Below are positions 53,423-62,463 of a stretch of DNA of 64,000 nt, one piece after another. The translations under genes and the position numbers were made by a program. The notes under the pieces were generated by a model. That model saw only the letters and a list, made by a program, of their open reading frames with translations, was not told the DNA's origin and did no database searches. This DNA comes from JAGIBJ01 sp047604965 (GTDB lineage: Bacteria > Actinomycetota > Thermoleophilia > Solirubrobacterales > Solirubrobacteraceae), in NCBI GenBank assembly GCA_047604965.1, contig JASGGQ010000001.1:1-64000 (forward strand), given 5' to 3'. Each line of letters begins with the position of its first letter. Positions within the stretch are counted from its first letter, which is position 1.

Positions 53423-54276
53423 TCCGGCTCGGGACGCGCGGGAGTGCGCTGGCGCTGTGGCAGGCGCGATGGGCGGCGGAGCTGCTCGGTGGCGAGGTGG
53501 AGATCGTCACGATCACAACGACCGGCGATCGCGATCGGGCGTTGCCGGATAAGGAGAAGTGGGTGCGCGAGCTGGACGCCGCGCTGCTGCGCGACGAGAT
53601 CGACCTGGCTGTCCACTCCGCCAAGGACATTCCCGGCGTGCTGGCCGACGGCGTGGCGCTGGTGGCCGCGCTGCCGCGCGAAGATCCGCGCGACGCGCTC
53701 GTCGGCGCCGCGTCGGTTGATGCGCTGGCGCCGGGCGCGCGGGTCGGCACCAGCAGTCTGCGCCGCGCCGGTCAGCTGCTCGCCTGGCGGCCGGATTTGT
53801 CGGTGGTGCCGCTGCGCGGCAACGTCGATACCCGGTTGCGCAAGCTCGCAGATGGCGACGTCGATGCGGCGGTGCTCGCGCAGGCCGGGCTGATCCGGCT
53901 TGGGCACGGCTCGGTCGGCGAGCCGCTCGACGCGCTGGTGCCGGCACCGGGGCAGGGGATCGTGGCGCTGACGGCCCGTGCGCGCGACGCGGAGGCCGGC
54001 GCGGCGGCGATCACGATCAATGATGCGGCGGCGCTGACGGCGCTGCGAGCCGAGCGGGCGATTGGCGTGGCGCTCGGCGCCGACTGCACGACGGCGATCG
54101 GTGCCAACGCGCGGATCGTCAACGATGAGCTGCTGGAGTTGCGGGTCGTTGTGACCGCCGCCGACGGTTCGCGCGTGGTTCGCGATCTCGTCGACGGTCC
54201 GGTTGAGGCACCGGAAGTGCTGGCGGCAAGCTGCGCGACGCGCCTGCGTGCGGCCGGCGTCGACGAGCTGCTCTGA
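53419..54276 (+). CDS. hemC: Porphobilinogen deaminase
   Basis: 285 residues, a little short for the family. IRLGTRGSALALWQARW at the start, VHSAKDIPG, VPLRGNVDTRLRKL and APGQGIVAL are conserved. The cofactor Cys lies in GADCTTAIGANARI, a local variant of the usual GGC-x-P motif. It polymerises porphobilinogen to hydroxymethylbilane. GTG at 53419 overlaps hemA by 4 bp. Confidence 0.95.
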   Translation: MIRLGTRGSALALWQARWAAELLGGEVEIVTITTTGDRDRALPDKEKWVRELDAALLRDEIDLAVHSAKDIPGVLADGVALVAALPREDPRDALVGAASVDALAPGARVGTSSLRRAGQLLAWRPDLSVVPLRGNVDTRLRKLADGDVDAAVLAQAGLIRLGHGSVGEPLDALVPAPGQGIVALTARARDAEAGAAAITINDAAALTALRAERAIGVALGADCTTAIGANARIVNDELLELRVVVTAADGSRVVRDLVDGPVEAPEVLAASCATRLRAAGVDELL

Positions 54277-54324
54277 GGCTGCGGCGCAACACGCTCGAAA
54301 CCGCCGACCTGCTTTGATCGGCTC

Positions 54325-55965
54325 GTGAGCGACGAGGGCATGCTGGATGTGGCCGAGCCGCGCGGGATCGGCAAGCACTTTGTGGCGCCGTCGCCGCGCC
54401 AAGCCGGCGGGGATGGCGCACAGCTCGATCAGCTGGCGGCGGCGCTGCGGCTCGGCGCGGCGGAGCCAGGCGTCGTGTATCTCGTTGGCGCTGGCCCCGG
54501 CGATCCGGGATTGATCACGGCGCGGGCGGCGCGGCTCGTCGCGACCGCCGATGTGATCTTGCATGATCTGCTCGTCGCGCGGGAGGTGCTCGCACTCGCC
54601 CGGCCCGATGCGGAGCTGTACGACGTCGGCAAGGTCGGTGACGGCCGGCATGTCGCGCAGGAGGACACCAATGCGTTGCTGACGCAGCTCGCGGGGGAGG
54701 GGCGCAGCGTCGTGCGGCTCAAGGGCGGCGACCCGTTTGTGTTTGGCCGGGGTGGCGAAGAGCTTGGCGAGTTGCTCGCGGCCGGCGTGCGTGCCGAGGT
54801 CGTCGCGGGGGTCACGAGCGGGACCGGCGCGTTGGCGTCAGCGGGGATTCCCGGAACGCATCGCGGGGTCGCGAGCGCCGTCGCGTTCGTGACGGGGCAT
54901 GGCGCTGGCGATACGCCCGATGGTGCCCGCGATTGGCATTCGCTGGCGACCTTCCCCGGCACGCTGGTCTTCTACATGGCCGTCAAGGCGCTGCCGACGA
55001 TCGCGCGGGAACTTGTCGCACATGGCCGTCCTGCCGATCAGCCGGTGGCGATCGTTGAGCGTGGCACGACCGACCGCCAGCGGACGACGCGCGCCGCGCT
55101 CGGTGAGATCGCCGATGTTGCCGCTCGGGTGGGCGTGCGGGCGCCGGCGCTGGTGGTCGTCGGGCCGGTCGCGGCGCTCGCCGACCGGCTCGATTGGCGG
55201 GGCGCGCGGCCGTTGGCGGGCCGCACGGTGGTGGTGACGCGAGCCGGCGATCAGGCCGGCAGTTTGGCGGGCCGGCTGCGTGGCTTGGGCGCGACGGTGT
55301 TGGAGCTGCCGGCGATCGAGATCGTGCCGACCGGCGCGCCGCTGCCGGAGCTTGCGGGCGTCGATCTGTTGACGGTGACCAGTCCGGCCGGCGCGCGTGC
55401 GTTGTGGGACACGTTGCGCGCATCGGGCCGCGATGCGCGCGCGCTGGCGCAGGTCGGCACGTTGGTCGCGCTTGGTCCGGGCACGGCCGATGCGCTGGCG
55501 CGCTTCGGTGTGATGGCCGATTTGATGCCGCGCCGCGCCGTGAGCGAGGGGCTGATCGAAGCGCTTGACGATGCGCAGTTGCGGCCGCGCCGCGTGGTGG
55601 TGGTGCAGGCGCAGGATGGCCGGCCGGTGCTGGCGCGCGAGCTTGCCAAGCGTGGCGCGCAGGTGACCGTTGCGGCGCTGCATCGCACGCAGCCGGTCGC
55701 GCTCAGCGCGGCGCAGCTGGAGACCTTGCGCGGCGCCGACGCGATGCTCTTTGCGTCCGGGTCGGCGGCGAAGTCGGTCGTTGCGTCGCTCGTTGCCTCC
55801 GGTACCGGCGACGTGCGCGCCGCGCTTGGGTCGGCGCAGCCGGTCGCGATCGGCCCGACGACCGAGGTCGCGCTGCGCGACCTCGGCGTGCAGCCCGCGA
55901 AGGTCGCCGATCCTCACACGCTCGACGGCCTGATCGACGCGACGATCGCGCTGCTCGGACGGTAG
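54325..55965 (+). CDS. Fused uroporphyrinogen-III methyltransferase (CobA) and uroporphyrinogen-III synthase (HemD)
   Basis: 546 residues. Residues 45-290 are the methyltransferase: VYLVGAGPGDPGLITARAAR, VVRLKGGDPFVFGRGGEE, AGIPGTHRG and TLVFYMAVKAL. Residues 300-546 are HemD: TVVVTRAGDQAGSLAGRLRG, LTVTSPAGARAL and AIGPTTEVALRDLG. One protein closes the uroporphyrinogen ring and methylates it to precorrin-2, feeding the dehydrogenase at 48478. Residues 1-44 are an extra, poorly conserved lead. GTG at 54325, 48 bp after hemC. Last gene of the series. Confidence 0.93.
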   Translation: MSDEGMLDVAEPRGIGKHFVAPSPRQAGGDGAQLDQLAAALRLGAAEPGVVYLVGAGPGDPGLITARAARLVATADVILHDLLVAREVLALARPDAELYDVGKVGDGRHVAQEDTNALLTQLAGEGRSVVRLKGGDPFVFGRGGEELGELLAAGVRAEVVAGVTSGTGALASAGIPGTHRGVASAVAFVTGHGAGDTPDGARDWHSLATFPGTLVFYMAVKALPTIARELVAHGRPADQPVAIVERGTTDRQRTTRAALGEIADVAARVGVRAPALVVVGPVAALADRLDWRGARPLAGRTVVVTRAGDQAGSLAGRLRGLGATVLELPAIEIVPTGAPLPELAGVDLLTVTSPAGARALWDTLRASGRDARALAQVGTLVALGPGTADALARFGVMADLMPRRAVSEGLIEALDDAQLRPRRVVVVQAQDGRPVLARELAKRGAQVTVAALHRTQPVALSAAQLETLRGADAMLFASGSAAKSVVASLVASGTGDVRAALGSAQPVAIGPTTEVALRDLGVQPAKVADPHTLDGLIDATIALLGR

Positions 55966-55989
55966 CTGGTGGATTCCGCGAGGCGCGTG

Positions 55990-57471
55990 CTACGCCGGCA
56001 CGACCGGTGGGCGAGCCTCCCGGCGCAGCAACCCGGCGTTGTGATCGTCGATGAGCGTGCGGACCGTCTCCTGCGCGCAGCGCTTGTTCGTACCGATGAA
56101 TCCGCTTGGCCCGCGTTTGATCCAGCCGGCGACGTAGGTCGATCGCACCGCCGCACCGGTGACCGGGTCGATGACACGGCCGCCGTCGTTCGGGACGACG
56201 CCGCGTTCGCCGTCGTACGGCAGGCCTGGGACGGGGAGCCCGCGGTACCCGATCGCGCTGAGTACCAGGCCGGAGTCGAGCGTGAGCTCTGCGCCCGCGT
56301 CGCCGCCGTGTGTGCGCGCGAAGCTGATCGTCTCGGCGGCGCGCTCGCCGTCGATGCGTGTGGCGGTAAGCCCGTAGCGCAGCGAGATCGTCCGGCCGCC
56401 CGCCGCTGGCCGGGACGCAAGCTCACGCAGCAGTTCGAGCTTGCGTGCCACACCGGGCTCAGTCGCGTGATCGCCGGCGGCGTCCGGCAACGCGGACTGG
56501 TCCACGTCGAGCGTGATCCCCGGCGTGCTCGCGAGACCGACCAGCTCCGGCAGCGTGAACGCCGAGTGCTCGGGGCCGCGGCGGCCTACGACGACGATCT
56601 CCTCGATCTCGCTGGCGGCCAGCGCGGCCAGCGCGTGCGGCGCGATCTCGGTATCGGCAAGCGTCTGCGGATCGACGGCGAGGATCCGCGCGACGTCGAG
56701 CGCGACGTTGCCGTTGCCGATCACGACGGCGCGCCGCACACCGGCGAAGCCGAACCGACGGTCGGCGAAGTCCGGATGGCCGTTGTACCAACCGACCAGC
56801 GCGGTCGCCGACGCCACGCCGGGGAGCTCCGCGCCCGGGATGTCGAGCGGCTTGTCGGCAAGCGCGCCGACGGCGTAGATCACCGCGTCGTGACGATCGA
56901 GCAGGTCGTCGTGGGAGAGATCGCGGCCGATCTCCACCCCGAGCCGCATCGTCAAGCGCCGGTGCCCGCGGATCTTGTCGAGCTGCCGCGTGACACGCCG
57001 CGTGCGGCGGTGATCGGGCGCGACGCCGCTGCGCACCAGGCCGTACGGGCGGTCGAGCCGTTCGTAGACGGTCACCTGCGCGCGCGGGATGGTGAGGAGC
57101 TCGTCTGCCGCGTACATCGCCGCCGGGCCGGAGCCGACGATGGCGACCCGCAGCGGCAGACCGAAGTCCCGCACCCGCAGGCGCGGAGGGAGCGGCGCCA
57201 GCAGCGGACGCTCGCGACGCACCGCGTGGTACTCGGCGTTGATCGCCAGGAACTCCTGCTCAGATGGGGCCAGCTCATGCGCCGGCTTGATCGCGTCAAC
57301 CGGGCAGGCGGTGCGGCAGGCACCGCAGTCGACGCAGGACGCGGGATCGACGAACAGCATCTCCGCCAGCTCGAACGCAGGGTCGTCCGGCGTCGGCTGG
57401 ATGCAGTTGACCGGGCAGGCGTAGACGCACGAGCCGTCTCCGACGCACGACTGGGTGACGGCGTGCGGCAT
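55990..57471 (-). CDS. Ferredoxin-fused ferredoxin/adrenodoxin-type NADP reductase (FprB-like)
   Basis: 493 residues. The N-terminal ferredoxin (1-65) has C-x5-C-x3-C-x3-C in SCVGDGSCVYACPVNC and C-x2-C-x2-C-x3-CP in CVDCGACRTACP, so two Fe-S clusters are expected. The reductase part has AIVGSGPAAMYAADELL, the GNGNVALDVARIL NADP site and VAGWIKRGPSGFIGTNK, as in adrenodoxin reductase and mycobacterial FprB. It would pass NADPH electrons to a redox partner. Its ATG shares one base with the stop of the diiron oxygenase gene upstream, so that enzyme is the likely partner. Confidence 0.92.
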   Translation of the reverse strand: MPHAVTQSCVGDGSCVYACPVNCIQPTPDDPAFELAEMLFVDPASCVDCGACRTACPVDAIKPAHELAPSEQEFLAINAEYHAVRRERPLLAPLPPRLRVRDFGLPLRVAIVGSGPAAMYAADELLTIPRAQVTVYERLDRPYGLVRSGVAPDHRRTRRVTRQLDKIRGHRRLTMRLGVEIGRDLSHDDLLDRHDAVIYAVGALADKPLDIPGAELPGVASATALVGWYNGHPDFADRRFGFAGVRRAVVIGNGNVALDVARILAVDPQTLADTEIAPHALAALAASEIEEIVVVGRRGPEHSAFTLPELVGLASTPGITLDVDQSALPDAAGDHATEPGVARKLELLRELASRPAAGGRTISLRYGLTATRIDGERAAETISFARTHGGDAGAELTLDSGLVLSAIGYRGLPVPGLPYDGERGVVPNDGGRVIDPVTGAAVRSTYVAGWIKRGPSGFIGTNKRCAQETVRTLIDDHNAGLLRREARPPVVPA

Positions 57472-58469
57472 CAGTCGCGGATCAGCTCGGCGGTGCGCTC
57501 AGGTTCGCCGCGATAGCGGCTCGGCCGGCCGCCGATCCCGAGAGCGTGCCAATACCGGCGGCTGACGGGGTTCATCAGCCCGGTCTCCTCGGCCAGCGCG
57601 CGCATGTCGCCGAAGTAGGAGGCCAGGATCTCCTTCGACTTCGGCGACTGCCAGAAGGCCTCCTTGTAGACCTCCTCCGGGATGTCGAAGCGGCGGGCGA
57701 TCGACCGCGGGAGGGTCATGATCTCTGAGGCGAGCCACCGCATCGTGAACGGGAACGACAGCGAGAGGTAGAAGCGCTGCACGCGACCGAGATGGGGGAG
57801 GCGAAGCTTCAGGAACGCCACCGCGAAGGAGATATGGCGTGCCTCTTCGGCGATGTGGATCTCCATCGGGCGTTGCAGCAGTGGCGGCAGATCGACCGCT
57901 CGGATCGCGGCCTTCTGGTAGTGATCGATCGGCTCCTCGCCGCCGAGAATCCCGATCATCATCGTGATCGGCAGGAAGCCACCGACGAAGCCGAGGAACG
58001 GCATGATCGCGCGGAAGTGCGGCCGCATCCCGGGGACGTCGATGCCGGAGCGGTTGACCGCCTCCTGGAACATCTGGATGTGGTTGCACTCCTCCGTCAT
58101 CTCGTGGAGGCAGTAGCGGAACTCCGGCGAGCCGTTCGGTAGCGCCATCGCGTAGTTCATCATCCCGCGGATCAACGCGCTCTCGAAGGCGGCGCCAACC
58201 TTCAGGATGTTCAGCAGCCGCCACTGCGCCAGCTCGATCTGCTTCTCCTGCGGCAGCGCCTGGTACCAGGCCGTCGCGCCGAGCGGGTCGAGGTCGGCCG
58301 GCAGCATCCAGCGCGCGTCGGACCGGTCGGCGGTCATCTCGGGGGCGTCCCAGTCAACGTCCTCGTACGGGTCGAAGTGGACGTGGACGGAGCCCTCCGA
58401 CAGTGTCCGCAGCATCTTGCGGTAGTCCTCGTCGAAGGAGCGCTTCTGGGGGCGGATCGTGGTGGTCAC
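57471..58469 (-). CDS. AurF-like diiron oxygenase
   Basis: About 332 residues of the helical diiron family that includes p-aminobenzoate N-oxygenase AurF. Ligand motifs: CLHEMTEECNHIQMFQEAV and EIHIAEEARHISFAVAFLKL (E-E-x2-H twice), plus earlier FESALIRGMMNYA. The substrate is unknown. GTG at 58469 follows AAAGGA and matches the conserved TTIRP-KR-FDEDY opening; an ATG at 58598 would add 43 atypical residues. First gene of a two-gene operon with the ferredoxin reductase, and 77 bp downstream of a dyad also seen at fadH. Confidence 0.85.
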   Translation of the reverse strand: MTTTIRPQKRSFDEDYRKMLRTLSEGSVHVHFDPYEDVDWDAPEMTADRSDARWMLPADLDPLGATAWYQALPQEKQIELAQWRLLNILKVGAAFESALIRGMMNYAMALPNGSPEFRYCLHEMTEECNHIQMFQEAVNRSGIDVPGMRPHFRAIMPFLGFVGGFLPITMMIGILGGEEPIDHYQKAAIRAVDLPPLLQRPMEIHIAEEARHISFAVAFLKLRLPHLGRVQRFYLSLSFPFTMRWLASEIMTLPRSIARRFDIPEEVYKEAFWQSPKSKEILASYFGDMRALAEETGLMNPVSRRYWHALGIGGRPSRYRGEPERTAELIRD

Positions 58470-58546
58470 GGCGGGGGAGTCCTTTCGCAGTGCTACCCGG
58501 GAACGCGGTGCATGCGCTTCCGGCTGCCAAGTTTCAACTGCGTAAG

Positions 58547-58560
58547 TTACACGAGTGTCA
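58547..58560. promoter_or_regulatory. Operator-like dyad upstream of the diiron oxygenase operon
   Basis: TTACACGAGTGTCA matches the reverse complement of the fadH dyad core (TTACACTCGTGTAA at 26068-26081) in 13 of 14 positions. It lies in the only AT-richer patch of this leader. A shared TetR-type repressor is a reasonable guess. Confidence 0.45.
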
Positions 58561-58684
58561 GGTAGTGCGCCAGCGGTTGCGCGCGAGTCTGTCGACATGG
58601 CGCATTGGCGCCGCCGCGAAGCGCAAGCGCCCCCAGGCGAGCGCTCATGGCACGTCCGCAGCGGTTGATCGCCGGCGCCTCGCG

Positions 58685-60412
58685 TTAGGCGGCGTTGACG
58701 CTGGCGGGGTGATCGGCGAGGCGCACGCAGTTCTTGCCCTGGTACTTCGCGCGGTACAGCGCCGCGTCGGCGGCGGCGATCAGCGCCGCCGGGTCCGGCG
58801 CGGCGGCGCTCATCACGGCGACCCCGAACGATGCCGTCACGCAGATCCGCTCGCCGGAGTTGCCGACGACCTCGGTGTCCGCCAGTGCGTGGCGCATCCG
58901 CTCGGCGAGCCGCGCGCATTCGTGCATGTCCGCATCGGAGACGACGATTGCCAACTCTTCGCCGCCGTACCGGGCCGGCTCGTCGGTCGCGCGGCAGGTG
59001 TCGCGCATCGTGGTCGCCACCGAGCGCAACACATGGTCGCCGATCTGGTGGCCATACCGGTCGTTGACCATTTTGAAATCGTCGATGTCGAGCAAGATCA
59101 ACCCGACGCGCGTACCGGTTTCCACATAGCGGTCGTGGCCATCGGCGAGCAGTTCCTGGAAGCGGCGGTGGTTCGCGAGGCCGGTCAGGTCGTCGGTCAG
59201 CGCCTGGCGGTGCAAGCTTGCGTGTCGTGCCACATTGCGCGCCGCGACGCTCGCCTGCTCGCACAGGTACTGGAAGAGCTGGCGCTCCTCGACGGAGAAC
59301 TCGTGCGTACTGCGCGACACCGCGACCACCCCGCCCGCGTCGATGTCGCCGACCGGCGCGGCCATCGCGTAGATCCCGCCGACGATCGCGTGCGCGAGCG
59401 ATTGCCCGTTGACGGCGCGCTCCTCGACGGCCGTCAGCAGCGGCGTGTTGCGGTCGTCTTCGTGGATCGTCACGCGATGGGTCATCTTGCGGCCGAACCC
59501 GGTCGTTGAGCTGGCGCGCGCCGCGTCCGCGTCGACCGCTTCGACGGCGGCACGCGTCGTAATCGTCAGCAGCGCATCGAGGTCGAGCGTGCTGGCGAAC
59601 GCATCCCCGATGCGGTGGACGGCGGCGCGTAGCCGCGTCCGTTCGCGGGTCACCGTCGCCAGTTGCACGCGCGCCTCCTCTTGCCGGTGGCCCCGCTCGA
59701 CCGACGCGAGCGCGAAGAGTGCGACGAGCGGCAGCAGTCCGAGCGGCGCCCAGATCGTGACGGTGGTCGCCAGGGCCGCGATCACACCGATCGGCGTCAG
59801 CAGAATGTCGACGAGCCACACCAGCGCGTACGGGCGCACTGGGAAGCGGCTCTCGCCGTGGTTGCGCCACCGCTCATGCACCCACGACGCGACGGCATCA
59901 AGGCCGATCTGTGCGACGAGCGCCGCGAAGATCACCGCTGCCGATACGTTGACGCCGGGGCTCCCAGCAAGCACGAACACCGTCGCGGGCCCGAGGCAGT
60001 ACAGCGAATCCCCGCCGGCCAGGATCAGCCGGCGGGCGCTGCGGCGCTGCCACAGCGCCGCGACCAAGCCGGAGCTGATGATCGCCGCGAATACGAGCAT
60101 CGGTGCGAGTGCCGGCGGTCCGAGCATCAGCATCGGGATCAGCAGCAGTTGCGTCGGGATCGCGACGGTGCCCTCGATCGGGAAGGAGATGCGTGCGGTG
60201 ACGGCCATTGCGACCGTCAAGAACGCCAGCAGGTACGGGTGCTCGACCTGCAACGAACCGGGCACGAGCAGCAGCGCGGCCCAGCCGGCGAAGAGCGCGC
60301 TGAGGGCCGCTTCGAGTCGCAGGTCGCCGAGCGTCGCCGTGTCGGGCGCCGCTGCACGCTCGGCCCGCGCCGCGACCTCAAGGTCGATGAAGGTGACCTC
60401 GTCGTCGATCAT
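58685..60412 (-). CDS. Membrane-bound GAF-GGDEF diguanylate cyclase
   Basis: 575 residues. About six to seven membrane segments (residues 30-240), a GAF-like sensor (270-400) and a C-terminal GGDEF domain (410-565). The active site is RYGGEELAIV (GGEEL, functional variant) and the inhibitory I-site RATD lies five residues before it, so it should make c-di-GMP with product feedback. The ATG at 60412 is preferred; a TTG 43 codons upstream is possible. Transcribed alone, divergent from the SAM-hydroxide transferase gene. Confidence 0.9.
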   Translation of the reverse strand: MIDDEVTFIDLEVAARAERAAAPDTATLGDLRLEAALSALFAGWAALLLVPGSLQVEHPYLLAFLTVAMAVTARISFPIEGTVAIPTQLLLIPMLMLGPPALAPMLVFAAIISSGLVAALWQRRSARRLILAGGDSLYCLGPATVFVLAGSPGVNVSAAVIFAALVAQIGLDAVASWVHERWRNHGESRFPVRPYALVWLVDILLTPIGVIAALATTVTIWAPLGLLPLVALFALASVERGHRQEEARVQLATVTRERTRLRAAVHRIGDAFASTLDLDALLTITTRAAVEAVDADAARASSTTGFGRKMTHRVTIHEDDRNTPLLTAVEERAVNGQSLAHAIVGGIYAMAAPVGDIDAGGVVAVSRSTHEFSVEERQLFQYLCEQASVAARNVARHASLHRQALTDDLTGLANHRRFQELLADGHDRYVETGTRVGLILLDIDDFKMVNDRYGHQIGDHVLRSVATTMRDTCRATDEPARYGGEELAIVVSDADMHECARLAERMRHALADTEVVGNSGERICVTASFGVAVMSAAAPDPAALIAAADAALYRAKYQGKNCVRLADHPASVNAA

Positions 60413-60797
60413 GGCGCGGAGGGGCTGGACGTTTGGATGGGGGGCGGGATGGCGGACACCGGCTCTTCCCGGGGCTTCGGCGGCTTCCCGCAAATCTTGA
60501 GCGGTCGAACCGTCGAAGTGGTCCGACACACTGTCTGGCAACCTGGGCTGCTCAGATGGTCCTGCGCGGCATGTCTGGTCCTCGGGAGGGGTGGGCGGCG
60601 AACGCCCCGTGGACTGGAGTTCGTTGGGGTGGTCACTTCAGGAATTCCCTGGAGCGTGCGGACGAACGTAGTTCCGTCCGGCCGATGTGGCAAGAGAATG
60701 GGCGCGTTGCAAGCCTTCGCCCGCGCAGCCGCGTCGACGGACAAGCTCGCGGTGGACTCTTGCGGCGGCGGTGTCGCGGCCCATTAGGCTCGCGGTG
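60413..60797. other. 385-bp divergent intergenic region
   Basis: Between the diguanylate cyclase and the SAM-adenosyltransferase genes. No convincing coding frame or RNA gene. It contains the imperfect dyad CGGACGAAC-GTA-GTTCCGTCCG near 60658-60679 and must hold two promoters; I could not place them. An in-frame GTG-type extension of either gene into it is possible but unsupported. Confidence 0.4.
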
Positions 60798-61691
60798 ATG
60801 GAGGATTGCGCGCATGACGCTGGCCGGCGGGGCCGACCGGGTGTCGCGCCGCCGCTGGTCGCCGCGCTCACCGACTACGGCGATGGCGTGTACCGCGGAT
60901 TGCTGGAGGCCAGCGCCCGCTACCCGCATCTGCCGCAGTTGCAGTGGCTCGACCTCGACCATGGGATCGCGCTTGGCGATGTGCGCGGTGGCGCACTGGC
61001 GCTGCGGCGGGCGGTGCCGCATCTGCCGCCGTGCGTGTGCGTCGCGGTCGTCGATCCCGGCGTTGGCACGCAGCGGCGGGCGGTGGCGGTCGCGACGGCC
61101 ACCGGGCACCGGCTGGTCGGCCCAGACAACGGGCTGCTGGAGCCGGCGGTGCGGCGGCTCGGTGGGGCGGTCGCGCTGGCGGATTTGCGTGGCTCGTCAT
61201 TCCGGCTGCGCGGCGACGCGCGCACCTTCGATGGCCGCGACCTGTTCGGCCCGGTGGCCGGGGCGCTTGCGGCCGGCGCGACGTTGCACGATGTCGGCGA
61301 GGACTGCGAGCCGGGGTCGCTGGTGGCGCTGGCGCTGCCGGCGCCGCTAGCGGTCGAGCAGGGGTTGGTCGTGACGGTCCTGGAGGTCGATGCGTTCGGC
61401 ACGCTGGTGCTCGCGCTCGACGATCAGCTGGCGCATTTGCCGTATCTGCCTCGGATCGGTGAGGTGGGCGTCGTGCATCCGCCGCGCGGCGGATCGGTGC
61501 CGTTGCGCGTTGGCCGGACTTTTGCCGATGTGCCGCATGGCGCGCTGGTGTTGTACATCGACTCCGATGGGGCGCTGGCGCTCGCGCGGCGCGAGGGCTC
61601 GGCGGCGCAGCAACTGGAGGTACGTGCCGGAGATCAGGTGGTCGTCGCTTTGGCCGGCGACCCGCAAACGACGGAGCCGGAGGCGGCGTGA
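60798..61691 (+). CDS. S-adenosyl-L-methionine hydroxide adenosyltransferase (DUF62)
   Basis: 297 residues. AALTDYGDGVYRG at the start, AVVDPGVGTQRRAVAV, HRLVGPDNGLLEP and TFDGRDLFGPVAGAL are the DUF62 signatures, with the Asp and Arg residues of the SAM site present. The family hydrolyses SAM to adenosine and methionine; relatives act as fluorinases or chlorinases, but the halogenase-specific loop is not apparent. The ATG at 60798 fits the family start. It overlaps birA by 1-4 bp. Confidence 0.9.
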   Translation: MEDCAHDAGRRGRPGVAPPLVAALTDYGDGVYRGLLEASARYPHLPQLQWLDLDHGIALGDVRGGALALRRAVPHLPPCVCVAVVDPGVGTQRRAVAVATATGHRLVGPDNGLLEPAVRRLGGAVALADLRGSSFRLRGDARTFDGRDLFGPVAGALAAGATLHDVGEDCEPGSLVALALPAPLAVEQGLVVTVLEVDAFGTLVLALDDQLAHLPYLPRIGEVGVVHPPRGGSVPLRVGRTFADVPHGALVLYIDSDGALALARREGSAAQQLEVRAGDQVVVALAGDPQTTEPEAA

Positions 61692-62446
61692 TGGGAATCG
61701 GAACCGGCGATTTGCTGGTGGTGCTCGACGAGGTTGATTCGACGAACCGCGTTGCGCTTGAGCGCGCTGCGGCCGGTGCGCCGCATGGCCTGACGGTGGT
61801 CGCGCGTCGTCAGACGGCGGGGCGCGGCCGGCAGGGTCGTTCGTGGCGGTCTGGTGATGGTGCGCTGACGCTCAGTGTCGTCGTGCGCGGCACGCCGGTC
61901 GATGGGCTGCTGCCGTTGCGCGCCGGGCTCGCGGTCGCTCGCACGGTCGGGCCGTCGGCGCGCGTGAAGTGGCCGAACGACGTGCTGGTCGAAGGGCGCA
62001 AGGTGGCGGGGATCTTGGTCGAGCAGGTGGGCGATCGTGTGGGCGGTGGCGCGCAAGGTGGGGCGGCTGATGACGGCGAGCCTGGTGGGGGGCCGGTGGC
62101 GGTCGTTGGGATTGGCGTGAACGTTGCGGTTGACGTGTCGTCGTGGCCGCCGGAGATCGCGGCGCGCGCCGGTTCGCTGGGTTGCAGCGCTGATCAGGTC
62201 GATGCGGTGCGCGACCAGCTGCTGGTCGAGTTGACCGACGCTTTGTCGCTCGACGCTCCGACGATCGTCGCGCTGCTCGCGGCTCGCGACGCGCTTGCGG
62301 CGCGCGCGATCTCCTGGTCGGCTGCCGATGGCGGCGGGCGGCGCGACGGCCACGCCGAGGGGATCGAGGCCGATGGCCGCTTGCGCGTCCGCCTTCCCGA
62401 CGGCGAGCTGCTGCACCTCACCGGCGGCGAGGTCCACCTGTTGTAG
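61688..62446 (+). CDS. birA: Biotin protein ligase
   Basis: 252 residues. DEVDSTNRVALERAAAGAP, RQTAGRGRQGRSW (biotinyl-AMP loop), ARVKWPNDVLVEGRKVAGIL and VGIGVNV are all intact; there is no N-terminal HTH, so it is a ligase without repressor function. It attaches biotin to carboxylases. GTG at 61688 overlaps the DUF62 stop; ATG at 61691 is the alternative. An insertion rich in Gly (GGGAQGGAADDGEPGGG) sits before GIGVN. Confidence 0.93.
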   Translation: MMGIGTGDLLVVLDEVDSTNRVALERAAAGAPHGLTVVARRQTAGRGRQGRSWRSGDGALTLSVVVRGTPVDGLLPLRAGLAVARTVGPSARVKWPNDVLVEGRKVAGILVEQVGDRVGGGAQGGAADDGEPGGGPVAVVGIGVNVAVDVSSWPPEIAARAGSLGCSADQVDAVRDQLLVELTDALSLDAPTIVALLAARDALAARAISWSAADGGGRRDGHAEGIEADGRLRVRLPDGELLHLTGGEVHLL

Positions 62447-62463
62447 CGCCGGCCGGCCGACGG

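Noticed and set aside
60413..60797. SAM riboswitch before the SAM hydroxide adenosyltransferase gene
   Set aside because: No conserved SAM riboswitch core or P1-P4 layout could be recognised in the gap.
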